Source of the DNA: Pseudomonas viridiflava
GTDB taxonomy: Bacteria; Pseudomonadota; Gammaproteobacteria; Pseudomonadales; Pseudomonadaceae
Length of the DNA: 64,000 nt
Reading direction: 5' to 3'
NCBI RefSeq assembly: GCF_900591205.1
Contig: NZ_UUPU01000082.1
Location: forward strand, 1-64,000
Numbering within the stretch: the stretch's first letter is position 1; every line of letters starts with the position of its first letter. The notes beneath the pieces were generated by a model. It did not search any database and was not told the origin of the DNA. It was given only the letters and a program-made list of their open reading frames with translations. The translations under genes and the position numbers were made by a program. Positions 51,564 through 61,205 of this stretch are shown here, one piece after another.

Positions 51564-53483
51564 TTAGTGATCAGCTGCCGGGCCGCCGATCGGGGTTTCC
51601 GGGCGTTCGTTCTGCACCACTGGCGGAGTGCCGGAAGTGCCCGAACCACCCTCCCAATCACGCGGTTCGCGCGGCGTACGGCCGGCCATGATGTCGTCGA
51701 TCTGGTCGGCATCAATGGTCTCGTACTTCATCAGCGCATCCGCCATGGCGTCCAGCTTGTCGCGGTTGTCGGTCAGGATCTGCTTGGCCGTGCCGTAGCA
51801 CTGGTCAATGATGCTGCGCACCTCGGAGTCGATCAGCTTAGCTGTCTCACCGGAGAAGCTGGCGTTTTGACCACCACCACCACGACCCAGGAAGACTTCA
51901 CCTTCTTCCTCGGCATACATCAACGGACCGAGTTTTTCCGACAAGCCCCACTTGGTCACCATGTTCCGTGCAATCTGGCTGGCACGCATGATGTCGTTGG
52001 AAGCACCGGTGGTTACACCGTCAAACCCAAGGGTCATCTCTTCAGCAATTCGACCGCCGTACAGGGAGCAGATCTGGCTGATCAGCGCACGCTTGGAGAG
52101 GCTGTAGCGATCCTCTTCCGGCAGGAACATGGTGACACCCAGCGCCCGACCACGAGGAATGATCGACACTTTGTAGACGGGGTCATGCTCAGGCACAACA
52201 CGGCCAACAATGGCGTGACCAGCTTCGTGATAAGCGGTGTTCTGCTTCTCTTTCTCGGACATGACCATGGATTTGCGCTCGGCGCCCATCATGATCTTGT
52301 CTTTTGCCAGCTCGAACTCTTTCATTTCAACGATGCGCTTGCCGGTACGGGCCGCAAACAGCGAGGCTTCGTTGACCAGGTTGGCCAGGTCGGCACCGGA
52401 GAAGCCTGGAGTACCACGGGCAATCACGGCCGGAGCCACGTCGTCACCCATTGGCACTTTGCGCATGTGTACTTTCAGGATCTGTTCGCGACCGCGGATA
52501 TCCGGCAGGCCAACCACCACTTGGCGGTCGAAACGGCCCGGACGCAGCAGCGCGGGGTCCAGTACGTCGGGACGGTTGGTCGCGGCGATGACGATGATGC
52601 CGTCATTCATTTCGAAACCATCCATCTCTACCAGCAACTGGTTGAGGGTCTGCTCACGCTCATCATGACCGCCGCCCATGCCGGCACCACGATGGCGACC
52701 AACGGCGTCGATTTCATCAATGAAGATGATGCATGGCGCGTGTTTCTTCGCCTGTTCGAACATATCGCGAACACGGCTGGCGCCGACGCCGACGAACATT
52801 TCAACGAAATCGGAACCGGAAATAGTGAAGAAAGGCACCTTGGCTTCGCCGGCAATCGCCTTGGCCAGCAAGGTTTTACCCGTACCCGGAGGACCTACCA
52901 TCAGTACGCCGCGAGGAATACGACCACCCAAGCGCTGGAACTTGCCCGGGTCGCGCAGGAACTCAACCAACTCACCGACTTCTTCCTTAGCCTCATCGCA
53001 GCCGGCGACGTCAGCCAGGGTGGTTTTCACCTGATCTTCAGAGAGCAGGCGTGCCTTGCTCTTGCCGAAACTCATCGGCCCGCCCTTGCCTCCCGCACCG
53101 CCTTGCATCTGGCGCATGAAGAACATGAACACGGCGATAATCACCAGGATCGGGAAGCTGGCCACCAGCAGTTGAGTCCAGATGCTTTGCTGCTCCGGCA
53201 GCTTGCCTTCAACAACGACTTTGTTGTCCACCAGATCGCCGATCAGGCCATTGTCCGTAATGTTCGGACGGATGGTCTTGAAGGCGTCGCCATCGTTGCG
53301 CTTGCCGGTAATCACGAAGTTATCAACCGTAACGCGCTCGACCTTGCCATCCTTAACTTGCTGGATGAAGTCGGAATAGTTGAGGGTCTGCGGCTCGTTA
53401 GGGCTGGAGAAGTTGTTCATCACCGTCACCAGGACAGCCGCGATGATCAACCACAGGATCAGATTCTTTGCCATATCGTTCAA
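51564..53483 (-). CDS. ftsH: ATP-dependent zinc metalloprotease FtsH
   Basis: Membrane-anchored AAA+ protease that removes damaged membrane proteins and regulators such as LpxC and sigma-32. It has two N-terminal membrane segments around a periplasmic domain, Walker A GPPGTGKTLLAKA, Walker B IIFIDEIDAVG, the SRH arginines, and the zinc site HEAGH. The TTG at 53483 (MNDMAKN, 639 residues) has GAGGG seven bases upstream and is preferred. The ATG at 53474 is the alternative. Confidence 0.96.
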   Translation of the reverse strand: MNDMAKNLILWLIIAAVLVTVMNNFSSPNEPQTLNYSDFIQQVKDGKVERVTVDNFVITGKRNDGDAFKTIRPNITDNGLIGDLVDNKVVVEGKLPEQQSIWTQLLVASFPILVIIAVFMFFMRQMQGGAGGKGGPMSFGKSKARLLSEDQVKTTLADVAGCDEAKEEVGELVEFLRDPGKFQRLGGRIPRGVLMVGPPGTGKTLLAKAIAGEAKVPFFTISGSDFVEMFVGVGASRVRDMFEQAKKHAPCIIFIDEIDAVGRHRGAGMGGGHDEREQTLNQLLVEMDGFEMNDGIIVIAATNRPDVLDPALLRPGRFDRQVVVGLPDIRGREQILKVHMRKVPMGDDVAPAVIARGTPGFSGADLANLVNEASLFAARTGKRIVEMKEFELAKDKIMMGAERKSMVMSEKEKQNTAYHEAGHAIVGRVVPEHDPVYKVSIIPRGRALGVTMFLPEEDRYSLSKRALISQICSLYGGRIAEEMTLGFDGVTTGASNDIMRASQIARNMVTKWGLSEKLGPLMYAEEEGEVFLGRGGGGQNASFSGETAKLIDSEVRSIIDQCYGTAKQILTDNRDKLDAMADALMKYETIDADQIDDIMAGRTPREPRDWEGGSGTSGTPPVVQNERPETPIGGPAADH

Positions 53484-53674
53484 TTAACTACCCTCTGAAG
53501 CAAGCTCCGCTACTGGCGCGCGCTTCGCATGATATTCACCGGCCTAACTTACTACATTACCTACAACACTGGCAGGCGCCGTCTGTAACCCTTTGTGAAA
53601 CTTTGACTACACAATATTCGTAAAGCTTCGTGACGAAAGCGATATAAAAAAACCTATCGCCCTCCTCCAATTCC

Positions 53675-54325
53675 TCAAAAACGCTCTTCGCTCGCAGCGC
53701 CTTCAACCCCGCGGAAGCCGCGGCACAACAGATACTGCTCGCGGGACCTGTCCCGGGAGGAGTCAGGTTTACGCGTCTGCACCTTGTCGAACAACTTGCG
53801 AATGTTCTTGTGGTACTCGTCAAAACCTTCGCCCTGGAAGACCTTCACCAGGAAGTCACCACCAGGACGCAACACCCGACCCGCCAAATCCAACGCAAGT
53901 TCACACAGGAACATCGCTCGCGGCATATCGACGGCCGGTAATCCACTCATATTGGGGGCCATGTCGGAAATCACAAGGTCTACCTGCGAATTTCCCACAG
54001 CCTCAAGGATCTGGGCGAGCACAGCGTCTTGGGTGAAGTCCCCGTGAACAAAGGTCACGTCCGGGATGCTGTCCATTTCCAGAATGTCGGAAGCGATCAA
54101 GCGACCTTGCCCACCAATCAGACGACTGGTCACTTGGGACCATCCACCTGGCGCGGCGCCCAGGTCGATAACGCTCATGCCAGGGCGGATCAATTTGTCC
54201 TTGTCCTGGATCTCCAGCAGCTTGTAACTGGCCCGGGAACGATAGCCGTCCTTTTGCGCCTTTTTGACGTAAGGGTCGTTGAAATGCTCTTGCAGCCACT
54301 TAAGGCTAGTTTTGGAACGGGCCAC
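53675..54325 (-). CDS. rlmE: 23S rRNA U2552 2'-O-methyltransferase RlmE
   Basis: Heat-shock methyltransferase (FtsJ/RrmJ) acting on the ribosomal A-loop. The SAM motif is VIDLGAAPGGWSQ and the K-D-K-E tetrad positions are present (DMAPN, KVFQGEG). 216 residues, with a C-terminal tail (VEGAASEERF) slightly longer than the usual end after RGFRG. It is divergent from yhbY and followed by ftsH, as in most gammaproteobacteria. Confidence 0.95.
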   Translation of the reverse strand: MARSKTSLKWLQEHFNDPYVKKAQKDGYRSRASYKLLEIQDKDKLIRPGMSVIDLGAAPGGWSQVTSRLIGGQGRLIASDILEMDSIPDVTFVHGDFTQDAVLAQILEAVGNSQVDLVISDMAPNMSGLPAVDMPRAMFLCELALDLAGRVLRPGGDFLVKVFQGEGFDEYHKNIRKLFDKVQTRKPDSSRDRSREQYLLCRGFRGVEGAASEERF

Positions 54326-54430
54326 AGGCCACCTCGAAAATAAAACGGGTCGTGATTAACTGGGCGGTCCCGGACTCGCTCGGGTAAACTGGCCGCCGCT
54401 TTTTACAAGATCAGACGCAGGGGTCAGATT

Positions 54431-54739
54431 ATGCCGCTCACTCAAGAGCAGAAGAAACAGTACAAATCCATTGGCCACCATCTGAAACCAGTTTTGATTG
54501 TGGCAGACAACGGTTTGACTGAAGGTGTGTTAGCCGAACTTGAACGCGCATTGGGCGATCACGAACTGATCAAGATCAAGGTCAACATCCTTGATCGCGA
54601 AGCGCGCCTGGCCGCCATTGCAGAACTGTGCAAGGTGGGCAAAGCGGACCTGGTTCAGGTCATCGGCAAGATGGCGCTGCTGTATCGCAAAAACTTCAGC
54701 GTCAACAAGCAACTGTCGAACGTGCACCGCTTCAAGTAG
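54431..54739 (+). CDS. yhbY: YhbY family RNA-binding protein
   Basis: 102-residue CRM-domain protein associated with pre-50S particles. It has the GxxG-like loop region and the ordered KQYKSIGHHLKPVLIVADNGLTEGVLAELERAL pattern split over helix and strands of the family. Divergent from rlmE across a 105-bp gap. Confidence 0.92.
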   Translation: MPLTQEQKKQYKSIGHHLKPVLIVADNGLTEGVLAELERALGDHELIKIKVNILDREARLAAIAELCKVGKADLVQVIGKMALLYRKNFSVNKQLSNVHRFK

Positions 54740-54759
54740 CGTTCAAATGACAACAAGGG

Positions 54760-55164
54760 TTACGGGCGTGCTTCGCGCGCCCCGCCACTCCATCCCGGTG
54801 CAGGCTGTATAACCAGCACCAAGCCGGAGAACCCTAGCACAAGATAGCTGAATAGCTGCCAGCGCAACGCTTCCGGCAGCCACACATGCACCACGCAAAA
54901 CATTGCGCATGCATACAGCGCCATCAACAGCAGTTGGCCGCGAATATCCCGCCACAAACTCCCCAAGCCTTCGGCCTTGACCAGCACCAGTACCTGGAGC
55001 GTCACGCACGCCGCCGAAAAACCCACCAGCAACGCACTGAGTAAGCCGTCAATCTCGTCGATCAGCAACGGCGCCAGGCCAATCAGACCCAACGCCGGCA
55101 ATACACCAATATGCAACAGCCACAGGCCGCCCACCCAAAGCATCTGGGAGAGCTGCCAAAGCAT
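54760..55164 (-). CDS. Small integral membrane protein (DUF4149-like)
   Basis: About 134 residues with four hydrophobic segments (WQLSQMLWVGGLWLLHIGVL first). It resembles DUF4149/TMEM205-like proteins, but I assign this only tentatively. The start is unclear. ATG 55164 has no ribosome-binding site and directly follows a strong hairpin (55165-55187). A TTG at 55215 would add 17 residues and overlap the greA 3' end. Conserved position between greA and yhbY. Confidence 0.65.
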   Translation of the reverse strand: MLWQLSQMLWVGGLWLLHIGVLPALGLIGLAPLLIDEIDGLLSALLVGFSAACVTLQVLVLVKAEGLGSLWRDIRGQLLLMALYACAMFCVVHVWLPEALRWQLFSYLVLGFSGLVLVIQPAPGWSGGAREARP

Positions 55165-55187
55165 GGCGCCCGCACGCAGCGGGCGCC
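55165..55187 (-). terminator. Hairpin behind greA
   Basis: GGCGCCCGC-TGCGT-GCGGGCGCC, a perfect 9-bp stem six bases after the greA stop and touching the next ATG. No U-run follows. It may terminate weakly or block translation of the membrane-protein gene. Confidence 0.55.
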
Positions 55188-55192
55188 GTCTT

Positions 55193-55669
55193 TCAGACGT
55201 GACGAACTTCAACAATCTCGTACTCGATCACGCCGCCAGGTGTCTTCACCGCCACCACGTCACCTTCTTCCTTGGCAATCAAGGCGCGGGCGAGCGGGGA
55301 GCCGACAGAGATCTTGCCGAGTTTGAAGTCAGCTTCGTCTTCACCCACGATGTGGTAAACCACGCTTTCGTCAGTCTCGACGTTGGCGATTTCCACGGTG
55401 GTGCCGAAAATCACTTTGCCGGTCTTCGCAATGGTCGTGACGTCGATGACCACCGAGTTCTGCAGGCGGCCTTCGATGTCACGGATCCGCGCCTCGACCA
55501 TACCTTGCTGCTCGCGAGCCGCGTGGTATTCGGCGTTTTCCTTCAAGTCACCCAGTTCGCGGGCCGTACCGATGTCCTGGCTCAGCTTTGGACGTACGAC
55601 CTTGGTCAGATGGGCGTGCTCCTCTTCCAGGGCCTTGAAGCCCTGGACGGTCATTGGGTATTTGGTCAT
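55193..55669 (-). CDS. greA: Transcript cleavage factor GreA
   Basis: Rescues backtracked RNA polymerase by stimulating cleavage of the nascent RNA. 158 residues: an N-terminal coiled coil with the acidic tip (RELGDLKENAEYHAA) and the C-terminal FKBP-like domain. Its ATG overlaps the carB stop by four bases. Confidence 0.96.
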   Translation of the reverse strand: MTKYPMTVQGFKALEEEHAHLTKVVRPKLSQDIGTARELGDLKENAEYHAAREQQGMVEARIRDIEGRLQNSVVIDVTTIAKTGKVIFGTTVEIANVETDESVVYHIVGEDEADFKLGKISVGSPLARALIAKEEGDVVAVKTPGGVIEYEIVEVRHV

Positions 55670-58600
55670 GCCTTCAATCCTGCGTGTAGATCCTGCAAGC
55701 GACGCACGGTCTTTTCAGGCCCGAACTTGAGCGCTTCGCAGATGGCTTCGCCAGCAGCAATGGTGGTGGTGCAGTAGATCTTGTGCTGCAAGGCGTTACG
55801 ACGAATGGAGTAAGAGTCCGCGATCGACTGGCGACCTTCGGTCGTGTTGATGATCAAAGTGACTTCGTCATTTTTGATCATGTCGACCACGTGCGGACGG
55901 CCTTCCGTCACCTTGTTCACGCGGCGCACTTTCAGGCCGGCAGCTTCAATCAGCTTGGCGGTCCCGGCAGTGGCCACGATTTCGAACCCCAAGTTGATCA
56001 GATCACGGGCTACGCCTGCAACCAGTGGCTTGTCGTCATCACGCACGCTGATAAACGCAGTACCACCGGTAGGCAGCACTTCGCTGGCACCCATCTGGGC
56101 CTTGGCGAAGGCTTCGCCGAAGGTATCACCCACGCCCATCACTTCACCGGTGGACTTCATTTCTGGGCCCAGGATCGGGTCCACACCAGGGAATTTGGCG
56201 AATGGGAACACCGCCTCTTTCACACTGTAGAAGTTCGGAATGATTTCCTTGGTGAAGCCGATTTCCTTCAGAGTCTTACCGGCCATCACGCGGGCAGCGA
56301 TCATGGCCAGGGACACACCGATGCACTTGGAAACAAACGGCACGGTACGCGAAGCACGCGGGTTGACTTCGATGACGTAGATGTCTTCGCCTTGCAGCGC
56401 CAACTGCACGTTCATCAGGCCGACCACGCCCAGCTCCAGGGCCATTTTCTTGACCTGCTCACGCATCTCGTCCTGGATGTGCGCCGGCAGCGAGTACGGC
56501 GGCAGCGAGCATGCGGAGTCACCGGAGTGAACGCCCGCCTGTTCGATGTGCTGCATGATCGCGCCGATCACCACGTCGGTGCCGTCGCACACTGCATCCA
56601 CGTCCATTTCGATGGCGCAGTTGAGGAAGTGGTCCAGCAGCACCGGGCTGTCGTTGGACACTTTCACCGCATCACGCAGGTAACGCTTGAGTTCTTCTTC
56701 TTCGTAGACGATTTCCATCGCCCGACCGCCCAGAACGTAGGACGGACGCACCACCAGCGGGTAGCCGATCTTGCTGGCTGCACGGATAGCTTCGTCTTCG
56801 CTGCGCACGGTGGCGTTAGGCGGCTGACGCAGGTTCAGGCGCTCAACCATTTGCTGGAAGCGCTCACGGTCTTCGGCACGGTCGATGGCGTCCGGGCTGG
56901 TGCCGATGATCGGCACGCCGGCGGCTTCCAGGGCGCGAGCCAGCTTCAGCGGGGTTTGGCCGCCGTACTGGACGATCACGCCTTTTGGCTTCTCGACGCG
57001 GCAGATTTCCAGCACGTCTTCCAGGGTTACCGGCTCGAAGTACAGACGGTCGGAAGTGTCGTAGTCAGTGGAAACGGTTTCCGGGTTGCAGTTGACCATG
57101 ATGGTCTCGTACCCGTCTTCGCGCAGGGCGAGAGCAGCGTGTACGCAGCAGTAGTCGAACTCGATACCCTGGCCGATACGGTTAGGACCGCCGCCCAGGA
57201 TGATGATCTTGTCACGGCCCGACGGCGCAGCTTCGCACTCTTCCTCGTAAGTGGAGTACAGGTACGCGGTGTCGGTGGCGAACTCGGCCGCGCAGGTGTC
57301 AACGCGCTTGTAGACCGGGAAGATCTCCAGCTTGTGGCGATGGGTGCGCAGGTTCTTCTCAGTCACACCCAGCAGCTTGGCCAGGCGCTGATCGGAGAAG
57401 CCTTTGCGCTTGAGGCGGAACATCAGGTCGCGGTCGATGGAGGACAGACCCAGGGTCTTGACCTTCTCTTCTTCCTTGATCAAATCTTCGATCTGCACCA
57501 GGAACCACGGGTCGATCATGTTCATGCCGAAGATGTCTTCGACAGTCATACCGGCGCGGAAAGCATCGGCCACGTACCAGATGCGCTCGGCGCCCGGCAC
57601 GGTCAGCTCGCGCTTGAGCACGCTCATGCTTTCCGGGTTGCTCAGGTCGAGCTTCTCGTCCAGGCCGCAAACGCCCACTTCCAGACCGCGCAGGGCTTTC
57701 TGCAGGGATTCCTGGAAGGTCCGGCCGATAGCCATCACTTCACCCACGGACTTCATCTGGGTGGTCAGGCGTGCGTCAGCCTTGGCGAATTTCTCGAAGG
57801 CGAAACGTGGCAGCTTGGTCACAACGTAGTCGATGGACGGCTCGAAGGACGCCGGCGTAGCGCCGCCAGTGATTTCGTTTTGCAGCTCGTCCAAGGTGTA
57901 GCCGATCGCCAGCTTGGCGGCGATGCGCGCAATCGGGAAGCCGGTAGCTTTCGATGCCAGCGCCGAAGAACGCGATACGCGCGGGTTCATCTCGATCACG
58001 ACCATGCGGCCGGTGTCCGGGCAGATACCGAACTGAACGTTGGAACCGCCGGTTTCAACGCCGATCTCACGCAGTACCGCCAACGAGGCGTTACGCATGA
58101 TCTGGTATTCCTTGTCCGTCAGGGTCTGTGCTGGCGCAACAGTGATCGAGTCACCGGTGTGCACACCCATCGGGTCAAAGTTTTCGATGGAGCAGACGAT
58201 GATGCAGTTGTCCTTCTTATCGCGGACAACCTCCATCTCGTATTCTTTCCAGCCGATCAGCGATTCGTCGATCAGCAGCTCTTTGGTCGGTGACAGGTCC
58301 AGACCACGGGCGCAGATTTCTTCGAACTCTTCACGGTTGTAAGCAATACCGCCGCCGGTGCCGCCCATTGTGAACGACGGACGGATGATGCACGGGAAGC
58401 CCAGCTTTTCGAGAACCGCGTTGGCCTCTTCCATGCTGTGGGCGATACCGGAACGCGGGCAGTCCAGGCCGATGGACTTCATGGCCTTGTCGAAACGCGA
58501 GCGGTCTTCAGCCTTGTCGATGGTGTCGGCGTTGGCACCGATCATCTCTACGCCGAACTTTTCCAGGACGCCTTCGCGCTCCAGGTCCAGGGCGCAGTTC

Positions 58601-58887
58601 AGAGCGGTTTGACCGCCCATGGTTGGCAACAGTGCGTCCGGACGTTCTTTCTCGATGATCTTGGCAACAGTCTGCCACTTGATCGGCTCGATGTAGGTGG
58701 CGTCAGCCATGTCCGGGTCGGTCATGATGGTGGCCGGGTTGGAGTTCACCAGGATGACGCGGTAGCCCTCTTCGCGCAGAGCCTTGCAGGCCTGGGCGCC
58801 GGAGTAGTCGAATTCGCAAGCCTGGCCGATCACGATCGGGCCAGCACCGAGAATCAGGATGCTTTTTATGTCTGTACGTTTTGGCAT
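55666..58887 (-). CDS. carB: Carbamoyl-phosphate synthase large subunit
   Basis: Makes carbamoyl phosphate from ammonia (delivered by CarA), bicarbonate and two ATP for arginine and pyrimidines. It has two ATP-grasp halves (each with a GGQTALN/GGQTPLK-type segment and NPR signatures) and a C-terminal MGS-like allosteric domain for UMP/ornithine. ATG 58887 (MPKRTDIKS, 1073 residues) matches the family; a TTG at 58902 would add five residues. Confidence 0.97.
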   Translation of the reverse strand: MPKRTDIKSILILGAGPIVIGQACEFDYSGAQACKALREEGYRVILVNSNPATIMTDPDMADATYIEPIKWQTVAKIIEKERPDALLPTMGGQTALNCALDLEREGVLEKFGVEMIGANADTIDKAEDRSRFDKAMKSIGLDCPRSGIAHSMEEANAVLEKLGFPCIIRPSFTMGGTGGGIAYNREEFEEICARGLDLSPTKELLIDESLIGWKEYEMEVVRDKKDNCIIVCSIENFDPMGVHTGDSITVAPAQTLTDKEYQIMRNASLAVLREIGVETGGSNVQFGICPDTGRMVVIEMNPRVSRSSALASKATGFPIARIAAKLAIGYTLDELQNEITGGATPASFEPSIDYVVTKLPRFAFEKFAKADARLTTQMKSVGEVMAIGRTFQESLQKALRGLEVGVCGLDEKLDLSNPESMSVLKRELTVPGAERIWYVADAFRAGMTVEDIFGMNMIDPWFLVQIEDLIKEEEKVKTLGLSSIDRDLMFRLKRKGFSDQRLAKLLGVTEKNLRTHRHKLEIFPVYKRVDTCAAEFATDTAYLYSTYEEECEAAPSGRDKIIILGGGPNRIGQGIEFDYCCVHAALALREDGYETIMVNCNPETVSTDYDTSDRLYFEPVTLEDVLEICRVEKPKGVIVQYGGQTPLKLARALEAAGVPIIGTSPDAIDRAEDRERFQQMVERLNLRQPPNATVRSEDEAIRAASKIGYPLVVRPSYVLGGRAMEIVYEEEELKRYLRDAVKVSNDSPVLLDHFLNCAIEMDVDAVCDGTDVVIGAIMQHIEQAGVHSGDSACSLPPYSLPAHIQDEMREQVKKMALELGVVGLMNVQLALQGEDIYVIEVNPRASRTVPFVSKCIGVSLAMIAARVMAGKTLKEIGFTKEIIPNFYSVKEAVFPFAKFPGVDPILGPEMKSTGEVMGVGDTFGEAFAKAQMGASEVLPTGGTAFISVRDDDKPLVAGVARDLINLGFEIVATAGTAKLIEAAGLKVRRVNKVTEGRPHVVDMIKNDEVTLIINTTEGRQSIADSYSIRRNALQHKIYCTTTIAAGEAICEALKFGPEKTVRRLQDLHAGLKA

Positions 58888-58992
58888 GGGTTTGTCACTC
58901 AAATCCGCAGGTCAGTCGGCAAGCCGTCTTGAACAATCTTTGAAGAGCCTGCGGGGGCCACCGAAATTCGGGGCCGCCCGCACGCCACTCAG

Positions 58993-60129
58993 TCAGCGTC
59001 GCTTGGCCATCTCATTGATGAAGCGGTCGAACAGCGGCGCTACGTCGTTCGGGCCCGGGCTTGCTTCAGGGTGGCCCTGGAAGCTGAACGCGCTCTTGTC
59101 GGTGCGCTCGATGCCTTGCAGGGAGCCGTCGAACAGCGACTTGTGAATGGCGCGAACGTTGCTCGGCAGGGTTGCTTCATCTACCGCAAAACCGTGGTTC
59201 TGACTGGTGATCATCACAACGCCGGTGTCCAGGTCTTGCACAGGGTGGTTGGCGCCGTGGTGACCGTGACCCATTTTCAGGGTCTTGGCGCCGGAGGCCA
59301 GGGCCAGCAGTTGGTGACCGAGGCAGATACCGAAGACTGGAATCTCGGTTTCCAGCACGTCCTTGATCGCCTGGATAGCGTAGTCGCAAGGCTCAGGGTC
59401 ACCCGGGCCGTTGGACAGGAACACGCCGTCCGGTTGCAGGGCCAGCACATCGCTCGCAGGGGTTTGCGCCGGCACCACGGTCACGCGGCAGCCACGCTCA
59501 ACCAGCATACGCAGGATGTTGTACTTCACGCCGTAATCATAGGCGACCACGTGGTAAGGCAACTCGGCAGCGTCAATGGTCGCATGGCTATCAGTCTTCA
59601 AGTCCCAGACCGTGGAGCGCCACTCGTACTTCTCTTTAACGCTGACGACTTTTGCCAGGTCCATGCCTTTCAGGCCAGGGAAGCCTTGCGCTGCGGCAAT
59701 CGCCGCCTCTTCGGAAATATTCTCACCGACCATGATGCAGCCGTTCTGCGAACCTTTTTCACGCAGGATGCGCGTGAGGCGACGCGTATCTATACCGGCG
59801 ATCGCCACCACGTTGTTGGCTTTCAGGTAATCGGACAGCGACATCGTGTTACGCCAGTTGCTCGCAACCAGTGGCAGGTCACGAATGACCAGGCCCGCCG
59901 ACCACACACGGTCAGACTCGACGTCTTGCGGCGTAGTGCCGGTATTGCCGATGTGCGGATAGGTCAGGGTAACGATCTGTTGGGCGTAGGAAGGATCGGT
60001 AAGGATTTCCTGATAGCCGGTCATGGCAGTGTTAAACACCACCTCTCCAACGGTTTGACCGTCGGCTCCAATGGCTTCGCCGCGAAAAATGCTGCCATCA
60101 GCAAGGGCGAGTATGGCTGGCTTAGTCAA
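58993..60129 (-). CDS. carA: Carbamoyl-phosphate synthase small subunit
   Basis: Glutamine amidotransferase subunit, 378 residues. The class I triad is visible: Cys in GICLGHQLLALA, and the His and Glu of GHPEASPGP. The start codon is TTG with GGGAGG five to seven bases upstream, the only start consistent with MTKPAILALADG. It lies 90 bp before carB on the same transcript. A terminator-like hairpin stands 46 bp upstream of the start. Confidence 0.96.
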   Translation of the reverse strand: MTKPAILALADGSIFRGEAIGADGQTVGEVVFNTAMTGYQEILTDPSYAQQIVTLTYPHIGNTGTTPQDVESDRVWSAGLVIRDLPLVASNWRNTMSLSDYLKANNVVAIAGIDTRRLTRILREKGSQNGCIMVGENISEEAAIAAAQGFPGLKGMDLAKVVSVKEKYEWRSTVWDLKTDSHATIDAAELPYHVVAYDYGVKYNILRMLVERGCRVTVVPAQTPASDVLALQPDGVFLSNGPGDPEPCDYAIQAIKDVLETEIPVFGICLGHQLLALASGAKTLKMGHGHHGANHPVQDLDTGVVMITSQNHGFAVDEATLPSNVRAIHKSLFDGSLQGIERTDKSAFSFQGHPEASPGPNDVAPLFDRFINEMAKRR

Positions 60130-60174
60130 GAAGACCTCCCGTAAATAAAGCCTGAAAGGGCGATCGCAGGTTGT

Positions 60175-60210
60175 AAAAAAGCGGAGTGACGTATGGACAC
60201 GTCACCCCGC
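60175..60210 (-). promoter_or_regulatory. Attenuator-like terminator in the carA leader
   Basis: GCGGGGTGACGT / ACGTCACTCCGC stem (12 positions, one G-U) with a six-base loop and TTTTTT, on the minus strand. It would stop transcription before carA. Pyrimidine-responsive attenuation of carAB is plausible for Pseudomonas. Confidence 0.72.
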
Positions 60211-60341
60211 TTCTTCACTGAATTATTCTGCGCGCTTTTAGTGGACACACTAAAGCTGTAGCTTACAGAAAAAGGCTTTTTTGGTCCACCGCTAATGAGC
60301 CTTAAAGGCAGGAGAATGCGACAGGACGTCGCTTAGCGGGT
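60211..60341 (-). other. carA upstream leader
   Basis: No gene. Stems seen on the minus strand: GTGGAC...GTCCAC around an inner CTGTA-GC-TACAG, with an eight-codon GTG frame inside. A TGTCGC element (60318-60323), the first part of the Pseudomonas ArgR half-site, is present without the following AA. I could not fix the promoter. Confidence 0.35.
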
Positions 60342-60374
60342 AAAAACGGGGCCTTAGGATAATCCTGAGGCCCC
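60342..60374 (-). terminator. dapB terminator
   Basis: GGGGCCTCAGGAT / ATCCTAAGGCCCC stem (one mismatch) with CGTTTTTA behind, 15 bp after the dapB stop. Confidence 0.88.
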
Positions 60375-60388
60375 ATTTTAGCTACTGA

Positions 60389-61195
60389 TTAGTGCAGATC
60401 CAGCACATCACGCATGTCGTACAGGCCAGCTTCACGGCCGTCCAACCAGAGCGCAGCACGTACCGCCCCCTTGGCAAACGTCATGCGACTGGACGCCTTG
60501 TGCGTGATTTCCAGGCGCTCGCCTTCGGTGGCGAACAGCACAGTGTGATCACCTACCACATCACCACCGCGCACAGTGGCAAAGCCGATAGTGTCACGCG
60601 CACGCACGCCGGTATGGCCTTCACGACCATAGACCGCCACTTTCGACAGGTCACGCCCCAACGCATCGGCAATCGCTTCGCCCATGCGCAGCGCGGTGCC
60701 TGATGGCGCGTCGATCTTGTGACGGTGATGCGTCTCGATGATCTCGATATCCGCCTCATCCCCCAGCACACGCGCCGCCAGATCCAGCAACTTGAGCGAC
60801 AGGTTCACACCGACACTGAAGTTCGCCGCAAAGACGATAGGGATGTCCTTGCCCGCCTCCGCCAGCAACCGCTTCTGCTCGACACTCAAGCCCGTGGTGC
60901 CGATGACCATGGCCTTACCGGCCTTGCGGCAAAAGGCCAGGTTTTTCAGCATCACGTCAGGCAGGGTAAAGTCGATCAACACATCGAACTCGTCAGCCAC
61001 TTGCTCCAGGCTGCTCGACAACGACACGCCGATACGCCCCAGCGAAGCCAGCTCACCCGCGTCCGCGCCAATCAACGTGCTGCCAGGGCGCACGATGGCT
61101 GCGGTCAGCCCGGAGGCCGGGGAGCGCTGCTGTACCGCCTCAACCAGCGTTTTACCCATGCGCCCGGCAGCGCCCATCACGGCTATACGTCGCAT
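60389..61195 (-). CDS. dapB: 4-hydroxy-tetrahydrodipicolinate reductase
   Basis: NAD(P)H-dependent step of the lysine/diaminopimelate pathway. 268 residues with the Rossmann motif GAAGRMGKTL, the catalytic HHRHKIDAPSGTALRMGEA block and FAANFSVGVNL. It lies 10 bp behind dnaJ. Confidence 0.97.
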   Translation of the reverse strand: MRRIAVMGAAGRMGKTLVEAVQQRSPASGLTAAIVRPGSTLIGADAGELASLGRIGVSLSSSLEQVADEFDVLIDFTLPDVMLKNLAFCRKAGKAMVIGTTGLSVEQKRLLAEAGKDIPIVFAANFSVGVNLSLKLLDLAARVLGDEADIEIIETHHRHKIDAPSGTALRMGEAIADALGRDLSKVAVYGREGHTGVRARDTIGFATVRGGDVVGDHTVLFATEGERLEITHKASSRMTFAKGAVRAALWLDGREAGLYDMRDVLDLH

Positions 61196-61205
61196 ATTTA
61201 CTTCC

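Noticed and set aside
53639..53660. GCGATA...TATCGC stem behind rlmE as a terminator
   Set aside because: The U-run lies in the loop rather than after the stem, so it does not have terminator form.
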